This document shows positions 1 through 6,824 of a stretch of DNA of 35,964 nucleotides, piece after piece. The DNA is from an uncultured Succinatimonas sp. GTDB taxonomy: Bacteria; Pseudomonadota; Gammaproteobacteria; Enterobacterales; Succinivibrionaceae. The stretch lies in the NCBI GenBank assembly GCA_900317105.1, contig ONFP01000015.1:1-35964 (forward strand), read 5' to 3'. The first letter of the stretch is position 1. Every line of letters starts with the position of its first letter. The translations under genes were made by a program, and so were the position numbers. Below the pieces are notes generated by a model. That model saw only the letters and a list, made by a program, of their open reading frames with translations. It was not told the origin of the DNA and ran no database searches.

Positions 1-2
1 GT

Positions 3-392
3 TATATCTTTGATAACGATCTGCACCTTTACAATCCTAATTCTGTGGTCGAGTCTCTTTTAAGAAAGAAGTTTTTAAGTTACTGGTCTCAGACTGAAAG
101 CATCGAAAGCCTAAGCCAATATACAGATTTGAACATGGCAGGTTTGCGTGATGATATAGTCTCTCTTATTGAAGGTAATGAAATATCAATAAATTGCGCA
201 ACATTTCAAAATGATATGACAACCTTTACCAATAAGGATGATGTTTTAACACTTCTGATTCATTTAGGCTATCTGGCCATAAATCCAGATTCTATGATTA
301 AGTCTTTTGATAATGATAAATCTTTTGCAGTCCATATTCCTAATGATGAAATAAGAAAGGAATTTAAGAACATCAGGAAGAACTGGAGCTAA
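3..392 (+). CDS. AAA-ATPase-like protein (AAA-ATPase_like / PDDEXK_9 family), 5' partial and C-terminally short
   Basis: The reading frame is open from base 3, so the gene begins outside the window; a GTG at 45 is only an internal Val codon. The visible text (YIFDNDLHLYNPNSV, then FLSYWSQTES, then MTTFTNKDDVLTLLIHLGYL, then IPNDEIRKEF) is the well-conserved end of the AAA_ATPase-like domain found in large gene families of gut anaerobes. In those proteins a PD-(D/E)XK nuclease-like domain of 150 or more residues normally follows the 'IPN-E-R-EF' segment. Here the frame stops about ten residues after it, and I see no continuation in another frame before the asnS terminator. It may be a truncated allele, a natural short form or a decaying gene. 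Function unknown for the family. The family call is firm; the truncation reading is inference. Confidence 0.72.
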   Translation, partial: YIFDNDLHLYNPNSVVESLLRKKFLSYWSQTESIESLSQYTDLNMAGLRDDIVSLIEGNEISINCATFQNDMTTFTNKDDVLTLLIHLGYLAINPDSMIKSFDNDKSFAVHIPNDEIRKEFKNIRKNWS

Positions 393-450
393 TTAGCAGA
401 TAGGGCTTTTTTTGAATAATTGCTTTATCAAAGTTAAACGTATTATCAAA

Positions 451-474
451 TAAAAAGGGGGAGCAAAGCTCCCC
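451..474 (-). terminator. Rho-independent terminator of asnS
   Basis: Read on the minus strand, a GC-rich stem GGGGAGC/GCTCCCC with a TTT loop is followed by a CTTTTTA tract. It lies about 35 bases beyond the asnS stop. Confidence 0.85.
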
Positions 475-507
475 GTATTTCTATTCAATCACCAGCTTGA
501 ATAAAGC

Positions 508-1908
508 TTAGAACTCAGCTGAACGTGGAGTACGTGGGAATGGAATTACGTCACGTACGTTGCCAACACCAGTGATGTAAACAATCAGACGCTCGAAGCC
601 TAAGCCGAAGCCTGAGTGTGGAGCTGAACCGTAGCGGCGCAGATCTCTGTACCACCAGTAGTCTTTCTTGTTAAGTCCAAGCTCATCCATACGTCTGTCA
701 AGCTTCTCAAGATTATCCTCACGCTGAGAACCACCGATGATCTCACCGATGCCTGGAGCTAAAACGTCCATAGCAGCAACAGTCTTGCCGTCCTCATTCT
801 GCTTCATGTAGAAAGCCTTGATATCCTTTGGATAGTTCTTAACAACTACAGGAGCCTTGAAGTGTTCTTCAGCAAGATATCTCTCGTGCTCTGACTGCAG
901 ATCGATACCCCATTCAACTGGGTACTCAAATTTCTTGGTGGCTTTCTTTAGAATCTCGATTGCATCGGTGTAATCAACCTGAGCAAAGTCTGATTTTACG
1001 AAGTTCTCAAGACGGGTAATAGCATCTTTATCAACACGCTGAGCGATAAAGTTCATGTCATCTGAACGCTGCTCTAAAACAGTCTTGAATACATGCTTTA
1101 GAAGACCTTCAGCGGTCTTTGCACAGCCGTTTAAGTCAGTAAATGCCATCTCAGGCTCAACCATCCAGAACTCAGCTAGGTGACGGGTGGTGTTTGAGTT
1201 TTCAGCTCTGAAGGTAGGACCAAAGGTGTATACCTTTGAGAAGGCACTGGCATAGGTCTCAACATTCAGCTGACCTGATACGGTCATGTAAGCGTGTTTA
1301 CCAAAGAAGTCCTTGGAGAAGTCAGCCTCGCCCTTGTCGTTCTTTGGCACATTGTTTAAATCGAAATTGGTAACAGTGATCATCTCACCTGCACCCTCAC
1401 AGTCAGAAGCTGTGATAAGTGGAGTTGCCACCCACATGAAACCGTTCTGCTGGAAGTAGCTGTGAATTGCATAGGCAACGGTGTTGCGGATACGCATTAC
1501 AGCTCCCATCAGATTGGTACGAGGACGCAGGTGGGCATACTCACGCAGGTACTCAACAGTGTGACGTTTTGCTGACATAGGGTATGTATCAGGATCTTCA
1601 ACGAAACCAGTTACGATAATCTTGTCGGCTAATACCTCATAAGCCTGCCCCTTACCTTCAGAAGCCTTTAAGGTTCCTTCAACTACAACAGCACAGCCGG
1701 TGGTCAGTCTTAAAACATCTGACTCATAATTATCCAGATTATTCTGAGCAATAACCTGAACGCTGTCAAAACCTGAACCATCGTTTACAGCCAGGAATGA
1801 AAAACCGGCCTTTGAATCACGACGGGTACGAATCCAACCTGCAAGAGTTACTTTTTCACCGATAGCAACCTTTCCTGCAAGGATTTCTTTTGTACTTAAA
1901 AGACTCAT
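508..1908 (-). CDS. asnS: Asparagine--tRNA ligase (AsnRS)
   Basis: This cytoplasmic class II aminoacyl-tRNA synthetase charges tRNA-Asn. The 466 residues match the usual bacterial length. An N-terminal OB-fold anticodon-binding domain (about 1-110, with [14 protein letters not shown]) is followed by the catalytic core. Motif 2 is visible as [21 protein letters not shown]-like text in the middle, and motif 3 near the C-terminus as GFGLGFERL then [12 protein letters not shown]. The ATG start lies 19 bases after the stop of the membrane-protein gene upstream, so it is probably the last gene of a three-gene unit running from about 2983 down to the terminator at 451-474. Nothing is unusual in the enzyme itself. 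The odd point is its co-transcription with two uncharacterised envelope proteins. Confidence 0.97.
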   Translation of the reverse strand: MSLLSTKEILAGKVAIGEKVTLAGWIRTRRDSKAGFSFLAVNDGSGFDSVQVIAQNNLDNYESDVLRLTTGCAVVVEGTLKASEGKGQAYEVLADKIIVTGFVEDPDTYPMSAKRHTVEYLREYAHLRPRTNLMGAVMRIRNTVAYAIHSYFQQNGFMWVATPLITASDCEGAGEMITVTNFDLNNVPKNDKGEADFSKDFFGKHAYMTVSGQLNVETYASAFSKVYTFGPTFRAENSNTTRHLAEFWMVEPEMAFTDLNGCAKTAEGLLKHVFKTVLEQRSDDMNFIAQRVDKDAITRLENFVKSDFAQVDYTDAIEILKKATKKFEYPVEWGIDLQSEHERYLAEEHFKAPVVVKNYPKDIKAFYMKQNEDGKTVAAMDVLAPGIGEIIGGSQREDNLEKLDRRMDELGLNKKDYWWYRDLRRYGSAPHSGFGLGFERLIVYITGVGNVRDVIPFPRTPRSAEF

Positions 1909-1927
1909 AATCTGAAAATCCTAATTA

Positions 1928-2461
1928 TTATTTACTTGTTTTTAATGAATTCATGTACTCAGGATCAAGATGTCCTGCACGTGTCTTTACCAGGAACTGT
2001 CCCTTTGGATGCTTGGTATCTTTGTTAACCAGTAAAGCTGGAAGCTTTTTGGTTTTGTTTTCATCCAGGAATCTTTTCAGTTCGTGGGCTACGCTCTCAC
2101 CTGCAAAGCGGCTCTCGATTGGCAGAGTGGTCTCATCAGGCATTACCAGCATGCCCTCAACGATAGTGATACCGTGGGTTGGAACAATGTTTTCAACTCT
2201 TGCAACCACCTGTATACCTGTATTCTGTGCAATACGTGTTTTAGCATAGATGTAGAAGCTTTTTGCAGCAAGAACACCAAACAGAATCACAAAGAAATAC
2301 TGAAGCCATGGCTGTTCACCTGTAGCCTCTAATACCCTGAAAGCCAGAATGATACCGATACCGGTAACAAATCCATAGATGATACCGAAGATTAACTGTA
2401 CTACAGCAATTCTTGGTTCAAAGGAATTCTTTCTGTAATCTGCGTTAGTTAGCTGTGCCAT
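1928..2461 (-). CDS. Uncharacterised membrane protein with two N-terminal TM helices
   Basis: I do not recognise this 177-residue protein. Two hydrophobic stretches (about residues 18-41 and 54-73) form a helical hairpin near the N-terminus. A soluble domain of about 100 residues follows (VVARVENIVPTHGITIVEG, then LPALLVNKDTKHPKGQFLVKTRAG), which could be a small beta-rich domain. The positive-inside rule does not give a clear side for it. Its ATG lies inside the end of the upstream lipoprotein gene (17-base overlap), which implies translational coupling. asnS follows 19 bases after its stop. The overlap suggests that the lipoprotein and this protein act together at the envelope; that is inference. 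Confidence 0.75.
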   Translation of the reverse strand: MAQLTNADYRKNSFEPRIAVVQLIFGIIYGFVTGIGIILAFRVLEATGEQPWLQYFFVILFGVLAAKSFYIYAKTRIAQNTGIQVVARVENIVPTHGITIVEGMLVMPDETTLPIESRFAGESVAHELKRFLDENKTKKLPALLVNKDTKHPKGQFLVKTRAGHLDPEYMNSLKTSK

Positions 2462-2924
2462 GGATTATACCTTTATAGTTTTTCTTGACGTTGAATGCAG
2501 ACTCAGCATTCTTGGTGTCTTCATCAACGATAATCTCAACAGTTGCATCAACCTGCAGCTGAAGCATTGGATTTGAAATCAGACTCTTCTTTGCAACAGC
2601 ATAGGTCTTGTTTGCGGGAACGAAAGTTAAGAACTGCTTATCCTCACGATTAACGATCTGAGTATCAGTATCGTTTACATAACTAGCAGCTTCTCTGCCG
2701 TTTAATTTGATATTGATTTTTACCTTATCAATAGGCATTGGTTCGGCTGATGAGTGATGAACAGTGTAGTCTACCAGAAAGCCTTCAACATTGTTTTTAT
2801 TCTGGAACTCAACTGAATTGATATTCAGGGTCATCTTACGTGCGCCCTCAGGAAGTGATGTACAGCCAGCTGCAAGCAGGGCAAGAGAACCTGCAACTGC
2901 GATAAGCATTTTTTTCATAATCAA
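2445..2924 (-). CDS. Lipoprotein, possible LEA14/WHy-like beta-sandwich
   Basis: A short signal peptide (MKKMLIAVAGSLALLAAG) ends in a lipobox, LAAGC, so the mature protein should be lipid-anchored at Cys21 in the envelope. The start may be the first ATG or the third codon (MIM-KK); the lipobox is the same either way. The mature domain (about 135 residues: LNINSVEFQNKNNVEGFLVDY, VKINIKLNGREAASYVN, then a long alternating strand region) resembles LEA type 2 / WHy beta-sandwiches in its pattern of strands. I recognise only the pattern, not a named orthologue. It is the first gene of the unit ending in asnS and has a good promoter (2954-2983). It overlaps the next gene by 17 bases. Confidence 0.75.
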   Translation of the reverse strand: MIMKKMLIAVAGSLALLAAGCTSLPEGARKMTLNINSVEFQNKNNVEGFLVDYTVHHSSAEPMPIDKVKINIKLNGREAASYVNDTDTQIVNREDKQFLTFVPANKTYAVAKKSLISNPMLQLQVDATVEIIVDEDTKNAESAFNVKKNYKGIIHGTAN

Positions 2925-2953
2925 TATTCAAAATAAATAAAAACTGAGTGAAC

Positions 2954-2983
2954 ATTATACGCTTTGAATGGGCGTTTTTCCAA
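2954..2983 (-). promoter_or_regulatory. Sigma70-type promoter for the lipoprotein-membrane protein-asnS unit
   Basis: On the minus strand TTGGAA and TATAAT are separated by 18 bases. The -10 box ends about 30 bases before the lipoprotein start codon. Confidence 0.6.
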
Positions 2984-3093
2984 TTTTATTGAGATGTAAC
3001 ACCTTAAAAATCTACTGATTTTCTCTGAATAATTAAGAGGATGACAGAAAAGGAGAGTTTTGAGGATTTTGTTTGTGACTAGAAGAGAATGTC

Positions 3094-3131
3094 ATTTTTA
3101 AACCGCCTCTTATGATTAGATTGAGGCGGCT
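3094..3131 (-). terminator. Rho-independent terminator after the slyX-lipoprotein unit
   Basis: On the minus strand the stem CCGCCTC/GAGGCGG (3103-3109 with 3123-3129) is followed by TTTAAAAATGAC. It lies just beyond the lipoprotein stop at 3146. Confidence 0.7.
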
Positions 3132-3145
3132 GTCGTTAAGAAAGA

Positions 3146-3787
3146 TTACTGCAGATTTTTAAATTTCTCTAAGGCCAGATTGTAGATATTTGCCAAAGAC
3201 TGTTCTGTAGTAGTCTTGTATAGAGTTCTGGTATCAGTCAGCACTTTTCTGGTCTGTCTGTTCTTAAGATTGAAATGCTTCTGTGCTCCCTGATTCTGAG
3301 TGTAGACATCCAGTTCAATATCAGAATTGATGTTGTCATTGATCTTATCAAGACCAGCCCAGGTCCAGAACTGTTTGATGCTTACAGCCATAATGATGGT
3401 ATCTGAATCCTCGGCTGCAGCCTCCTGAACAACGGTATATCCGTCATCACTTAAGGCTCTTTCAAGAATCTCTCTAACAACCATGGTTACAGTCTTGTCT
3501 CGTGGCAGCAGCATTGAACCGGTCTGTGAACCGAAGGTGTTCTTCAGTCTGGCATAGGCACGTGATTTGTAATCAGGACTTAAAATTTCTCCTGATGGCA
3601 GATTAGGCTGATTTTCATTACCCACAAAAAGACGGTTGTCGGTAACATCAGCAATGCATACCTTCGGACCGTTGTTGTATGAGACAACTTCGATAGGGGA
3701 TTTCAGATCAACAACATGTTCACCGTTAGAACATGCACTTAGGAACATTACAGCAAAAAGCTGCAGCAGAATTACTAGTTTTTTCAT
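3146..3787 (-). CDS. Lipoprotein, YajG-like (Lipoprotein_16 type)
   Basis: A signal peptide (MKKLVILLQLFAVMFLSAC) with an LSAC lipobox gives a lipid-anchored Cys19. The body has the layout of YajG-type lipoproteins: an early beta segment (VCIADVTDNR), then a helix carrying VREILERALSDDGYTVV, which parallels the 'LQEVLEKQM-GY' segment of YajG, then beta strands around TIIMAVSIKQFW and a final helix (SLANIYNLALEKFKNL). It is longer than YajG by about 20 residues, so I give the family and not the gene name. The role of YajG itself is not firmly known. It sits 15 bases downstream of slyX and probably shares its transcript. The C-terminus is followed by a clear terminator. Confidence 0.72.
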   Translation of the reverse strand: MKKLVILLQLFAVMFLSACSNGEHVVDLKSPIEVVSYNNGPKVCIADVTDNRLFVGNENQPNLPSGEILSPDYKSRAYARLKNTFGSQTGSMLLPRDKTVTMVVREILERALSDDGYTVVQEAAAEDSDTIIMAVSIKQFWTWAGLDKINDNINSDIELDVYTQNQGAQKHFNLKNRQTRKVLTDTRTLYKTTTEQSLANIYNLALEKFKNLQ

Positions 3788-3802
3788 TTCTATACCTTGA
3801 GA

Positions 3803-4012
3803 TTAATAATGAGGTGGTGGCACTTCATCCTTTTGTGAGCGGGTTGCATAAGGGTCTCCTACCTTAGAATAAAGAACCTTAAACTGTCGCTCTAGTTTAT
3901 CCATCTTGTCATATAAATCACTTAGTTCTTTTGACTGTCTATCAATGAGATCTTCAAGCCAGGCAATCTTTTCCTCAAGTGAGATTATGTCGTTTCTGTT
4001 TTCTTTTTCCAT
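3803..4012 (-). CDS. slyX: SlyX family protein
   Basis: A small coiled-coil protein of unknown molecular function. The heptad-rich text (ISLEEKIAWLEDLIDRQSKEL, then LYDKMDKLERQFKVLY) followed by the terminal PPPHY is diagnostic of SlyX. I chose the ATG at 4012 (69 residues, starting MEKENRND), which matches the usual length of about 70. A GTG nine codons upstream would extend it, but the added residues do not look like SlyX. The lipoprotein gene follows after 15 bases, and a Nudix gene is divergent on the other side of a 65-base gap. Confidence 0.9.
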   Translation of the reverse strand: MEKENRNDIISLEEKIAWLEDLIDRQSKELSDLYDKMDKLERQFKVLYSKVGDPYATRSQKDEVPPPHY

Positions 4013-4077
4013 AAAAAATCCGTTGTTTTTTAGTCGCACAAATTATATGCTTTTTTCAGTTAATTTGGAGAAAAATC

Positions 4078-4611
4078 ATGTCAGCAACAGAATTAGTAGA
4101 CATTGTCGATGAGGACAATAACATCGTCAAGACTGTTACCCGTAAGGAAATGAGAAAAGATCAGCTGCCTCACCGAGCATCCTATATTGCGGTGATGGAT
4201 CATAGCGGTAAGTTTCTGATTGAAATCAGAACCTTATGCAAGGATTATTCTCCTGGTACCTTTGATGCTGTAGTTGGTGGAGTCATGCAGCATGGTGAGG
4301 ATGAAATCCTAAGTGCCAAAAGAGAACTATTAGAAGAGATTGGCGTGGATGCTGACCTGCCATCCTGTGAATTCCACAGTTTCGGGCCATATAAGATTAT
4401 CTCAAAGAGCGGTATGCGTTATTTCTACGGATATCTCTACCTTGCAGTTACCGACAGTATCACTGTAAGACAGAAGAGTGAGGTTTCAGGAATTCTTTAT
4501 CTATCAGAAGAGGATGTATTAAGGTTAGCTGATTCTACAGCCTATGATTCAGTTGTTGCTTTTAAGGAAATTGTTAAAAGGGCAAAAGAGCAGGGGCTGA
4601 TTAAAAAGTAA
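4078..4611 (+). CDS. Nudix hydrolase, YfcD/isopentenyl-diphosphate isomerase-like
   Basis: The Nudix box is complete at residues 68-90: it starts G68, has E74, continues R82-E83-L84-L85-E86-E87 and ends G89-V90. This is the Mg2+-binding motif of enzymes that cleave nucleoside diphosphates linked to another group. The N-terminal segment (ELVDIVDEDNNIVKTVTRKEMR then PHRASYIAVM) resembles the YfcD/IDI subgroup. The length of 177 is usual for YfcD. The substrate cannot be told from sequence. The ATG at 4078 follows a good Shine-Dalgarno (TTTGGAG). It is divergent from slyX and convergent with corA, with a shared hairpin at 4660-4683. Confidence 0.88.
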   Translation: MSATELVDIVDEDNNIVKTVTRKEMRKDQLPHRASYIAVMDHSGKFLIEIRTLCKDYSPGTFDAVVGGVMQHGEDEILSAKRELLEEIGVDADLPSCEFHSFGPYKIISKSGMRYFYGYLYLAVTDSITVRQKSEVSGILYLSEEDVLRLADSTAYDSVVAFKEIVKRAKEQGLIKK

Positions 4612-4654
4612 TTTTTATTCTGTCTATTTTGAATAGATACTGATTACACTGATT

Positions 4655-4683
4655 ACAAAAAAGGCTGAGTTATCTCAGCCTTT
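4655..4683 (-). terminator. Terminator between the Nudix gene and corA, stronger for corA
   Basis: A 10-bp stem (AAAGGCTGAG with CTCAGCCTTT, 4660-4669 and 4674-4683) has a 4-base loop. On the minus strand it runs into TTTTTTG, a good U-tract for corA. On the plus strand the tract is short, so it may stop the Nudix transcript less efficiently. Confidence 0.8.
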
Positions 4684-4716
4684 GTCATATCAATAATCTG
4701 TAGATATCGTGTCCTA

Positions 4717-5670
4717 CTATAGCCAGCCTTTCTTTCTGAAGAAGAAATAGGTTATAGCGGCAGATAGAATCATCATTCCAATGGATAATGGGTAACCCAG
4801 GTACCAGTCAAGTTCTGGCATGGTCTTGAAGTTCATACCGTAAACAGATGCAATCCAGGTTGGAGGCATGAACACTACCGCAGCCACTGAGAAGATCTTG
4901 ATGATGCTGTTCTGCTTCTGATTGGTATAGCCCATTGAAGCTTCCAGCTGGAAGTTAATCTTGTTGGAAATAAATGAGGTGTGAGGCAGAATAGACTCAA
5001 TATCGGTTAAAACCTCATCCAAAATTCTAATCTGTCGATCTTCAAGAGAACTTCCGAAGGTCTTTCTGATGAATCTTAATGCTCGTCTGGTATCGTGAAG
5101 AGCCTGCAGAATCTGGGAGTTCAACTCCTCCTGATTTACAAGTTCCTCAAGAGTTTCATCCACGTGCTGTTCATCGGTTATCTGATCGGAAGTTTCTTCC
5201 AGAGTGCTGTATGCATCCTCGATCAGATCTGATAACTGATCCACTTTCAGTTCCTGCAGTTTTACCAGGATATCCAAAGCAGAACGTATATCGACCTTAT
5301 TATGTCTGATGTAGTAGCGAAGTAGTCTGACAATGGAAATATCATCCTCACGGAAAGAGATCAGAAGATTCTTTCTCATTGTGAATGACATGTTCACACC
5401 ATGAGTTTCGTTTGAAATTCTCTGTGGAAATAAGGAAAGAATATGTACACCGTCAGGTCCTACACGGAAACGTGATGATGACTCAATGTCATCCATCTCA
5501 TCTTCTTCAGGGACATCTTCTACAAGTAAAGCTTCAAGCCAGCTACGTTCTTCCTCATCAGGCTGATTAACATCCAGCCAGATAACGTCTGATGGCAGGG
5601 GCTCGGTTGTTTTAATTGGAACGATAGCTAGGGTATCGTCTTCTTCATTTAAAAGGCATGCTGAGATCAT
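4717..5670 (-). CDS. corA: Magnesium/cobalt transport protein CorA
   Basis: A homopentameric inner-membrane channel for Mg2+ (and Co2+). The protein has a long cytoplasmic N-terminal domain with acidic stretches and a long helix, then two C-terminal TM helices. The GMN selectivity motif is at residues 278-280 at the end of TM1 (SVYGMNFKTMPEL), and the C-terminus is basic (FFFRKKGWL). I start it at the ATG at 5670 (317 residues, MISACLLNEEDD), which matches the usual length of about 316 and has GGAG eight bases upstream. The frame is open for 46 more codons upstream, but those look like leader sequence. The leader folds into hairpins (see 5671-5790). It is convergent with the Nudix gene. Confidence 0.95.
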   Translation of the reverse strand: MISACLLNEEDDTLAIVPIKTTEPLPSDVIWLDVNQPDEEERSWLEALLVEDVPEEDEMDDIESSSRFRVGPDGVHILSLFPQRISNETHGVNMSFTMRKNLLISFREDDISIVRLLRYYIRHNKVDIRSALDILVKLQELKVDQLSDLIEDAYSTLEETSDQITDEQHVDETLEELVNQEELNSQILQALHDTRRALRFIRKTFGSSLEDRQIRILDEVLTDIESILPHTSFISNKINFQLEASMGYTNQKQNSIIKIFSVAAVVFMPPTWIASVYGMNFKTMPELDWYLGYPLSIGMMILSAAITYFFFRKKGWL

Positions 5671-5790
5671 CTGGATTCTCCGAAAAACAGCAGACGCTGT
5701 TTGGTTATTCGCACTAGCAGCATGGCATAAGGCTGTTTCTTTCAGCCCAAAGCTACCAATAGTTTTTTCCGTGTGTATTTTTTCACAAAA
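5671..5790 (-). promoter_or_regulatory. Structured corA leader with attenuator-like hairpin before the RBS
   Basis: On the minus strand the leader can form GGCTG-7nt-CAGCC (5731-5747). It can also form the 7-bp, 4-base-loop hairpin AAACAGC/GCTGTTT (5685-5702), which runs into a short T-tract directly before the GGAG ribosome site. This is the geometry of an attenuator or RBS-masking element. It is not a match to the M-box that I can recognise. Function is inferred from the position in front of a Mg2+ channel gene. Confidence 0.45.
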
Positions 5791-5802
5791 GAAAAATTTT
5801 TG

Positions 5803-5842
5803 CCACACAAAAAAACATATTATTTGAAATTTCTTTGTGTGG
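5803..5842 (-). terminator. Perfect 9-bp inverted repeat: gntR terminator or corA operator
   Basis: CCACACAAA (5803-5811) and TTTGTGTGG (5834-5842) are perfect arms around 22 bases. On the minus strand the hairpin follows the gntR stop and is followed by CAAAAATTTTTC, so a terminator is possible. The same site lies just upstream of the corA leader and could be an operator. Confidence 0.45.
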
Positions 5843-5891
5843 AATTTCTGGAGTGTGAAAAACAGTTCAGGAATACAGATGTTTCTTTAGA

Positions 5892-6545
5892 TCAGTCAGC
5901 ATCAGAGAGATTGAAGTTTTTCCAGTAGGCTCCGAACTCTGGAAGAATATGCTCGCGAAGTAGTTCTACCACCCGTCCGATATTCTTTTCCCGAATTGCA
6001 TTGGCAATATTCTGATGCTCAACAATTGATTTCTGCATATGCTCAAGGTTATTGCCTAAAAAGTTTCTGGCAGTATCCATAATTGCAGATATTCTTTCAA
6101 AGGAGGTTATAAAGTAGTTGTTCTCACATAGGGAAACCAGGGTTTCATGGAACAGTGAATCCTGCTGCAGATAGACATCTCCCTGATTTAAGGCCAGGGC
6201 AGATTTCATCTTCATGATAATGTTCTCGGTTCTTTCTATCAGTTTTTCCTGATTCTGACCAAAGGAGAGGATCATTCCCTGAGATTCGATTACAAAACGG
6301 AAATTCAGGAGATTTAAAAGTTCTTTCTGCGACAGAGAGAATACATAGGTCCCGCTTTTTGGTTTGCGCACGACCAGACCTTCAGCCTGAAGTCTTTTTA
6401 AGGCATCTCTGATAGGAGCCTTGTTTCCCTTTAATGACTGTTCAAGAGTTCTTTCAGAGATTTTTTCACCCATGGCAAAAGTGCCATTAACGATCATTTC
6501 TTTGATGCGTGTGTAAATAATGTCTTTCTGTAAGTCGTGTTCCAT
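5892..6545 (-). CDS. GntR-family transcriptional regulator, FCD (FadR-C) subfamily
   Basis: The N-terminal winged helix-turn-helix (residues about 5-70) carries the usual GntR text: YTRIKEMIVNGTFAMGEKISE, then APIRDALKRLQAEGLVVRKP and GTYV. The C-terminal all-helical FCD domain (about 75-210) has the metal/ligand-binding pattern of this class, with D128/H132-like positions in QDSLFHETLVSLCENNYF and a later histidine in IVEHQNIANAI. The likely ligand is an organic acid or a sugar acid, which cannot be specified. The 217 residues are normal. No good Shine-Dalgarno precedes the ATG. An 8-bp motif TTGACGTT just upstream of its start recurs inverted before the divergent phosphate transporter gene, so it may regulate itself and that gene (inference). 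Confidence 0.88.
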   Translation of the reverse strand: MEHDLQKDIIYTRIKEMIVNGTFAMGEKISERTLEQSLKGNKAPIRDALKRLQAEGLVVRKPKSGTYVFSLSQKELLNLLNFRFVIESQGMILSFGQNQEKLIERTENIIMKMKSALALNQGDVYLQQDSLFHETLVSLCENNYFITSFERISAIMDTARNFLGNNLEHMQKSIVEHQNIANAIREKNIGRVVELLREHILPEFGAYWKNFNLSDAD

Positions 6546-6563
6546 AATTTTTTTTACGTTTAT

Positions 6564-6571
6564 TTGACGTT
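6564..6571. promoter_or_regulatory. Candidate operator TTGACGTT upstream of gntR
   Basis: The 8-mer TTGACGTT lies about 20 bases before the gntR start codon. Its exact reverse complement is at 6750-6757 before the phosphate transporter. Role as a GntR operator is inferred from position only. Confidence 0.3.
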
Positions 6572-6749
6572 AAAAATTTTCTTTTCATTATATGATCTGC
6601 AATCTCAATTTCCCAAATTTTCTAAAAAAAATGGGGTATTGAACCAAAATAACGAGATATTTGTCACAATTAGGGGATTGTTACTTTTTTTAATTTTTTT
6701 CGTGTATTTCTCATAATTATTTTTCAAATTAAAACTGTCTAATACATTG

Positions 6750-6757
6750 AACGTCAA
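6750..6757. promoter_or_regulatory. Candidate operator AACGTCAA upstream of the PiT transporter
   Basis: Inverted copy of the gntR-upstream 8-mer. It is followed immediately by a short inverted repeat GCTAG-7nt-CTAGC (6759-6775) and a TATGCT -10-like box at 6781. The AT-rich gap between the divergent genes holds nothing else I can name. Confidence 0.3.
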
Positions 6758-6824
6758 GGCTAGCCAAAACCTAGCTAACTTATGCTAAAATTCGAGAAAA
6801 TATTAGAACACAATTAGGAAAAAT

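Noticed and set aside
1953-2332. Plus-strand frames opposite the membrane-protein gene
   Set aside because: They are antisense shadows of the overlapping lipoprotein/membrane-protein pair with no ribosome site or recognisable sequence.
5671-5808. 46-codon N-terminal extension of CorA
   Set aside because: The ATG at 5670 has a good GGAG, gives the usual length, and the extension overlaps the hairpin leader without resembling CorA.
6721-6760. Pho box before the PiT gene
   Set aside because: Only one CTGTC half match is present and the second half-site is missing.
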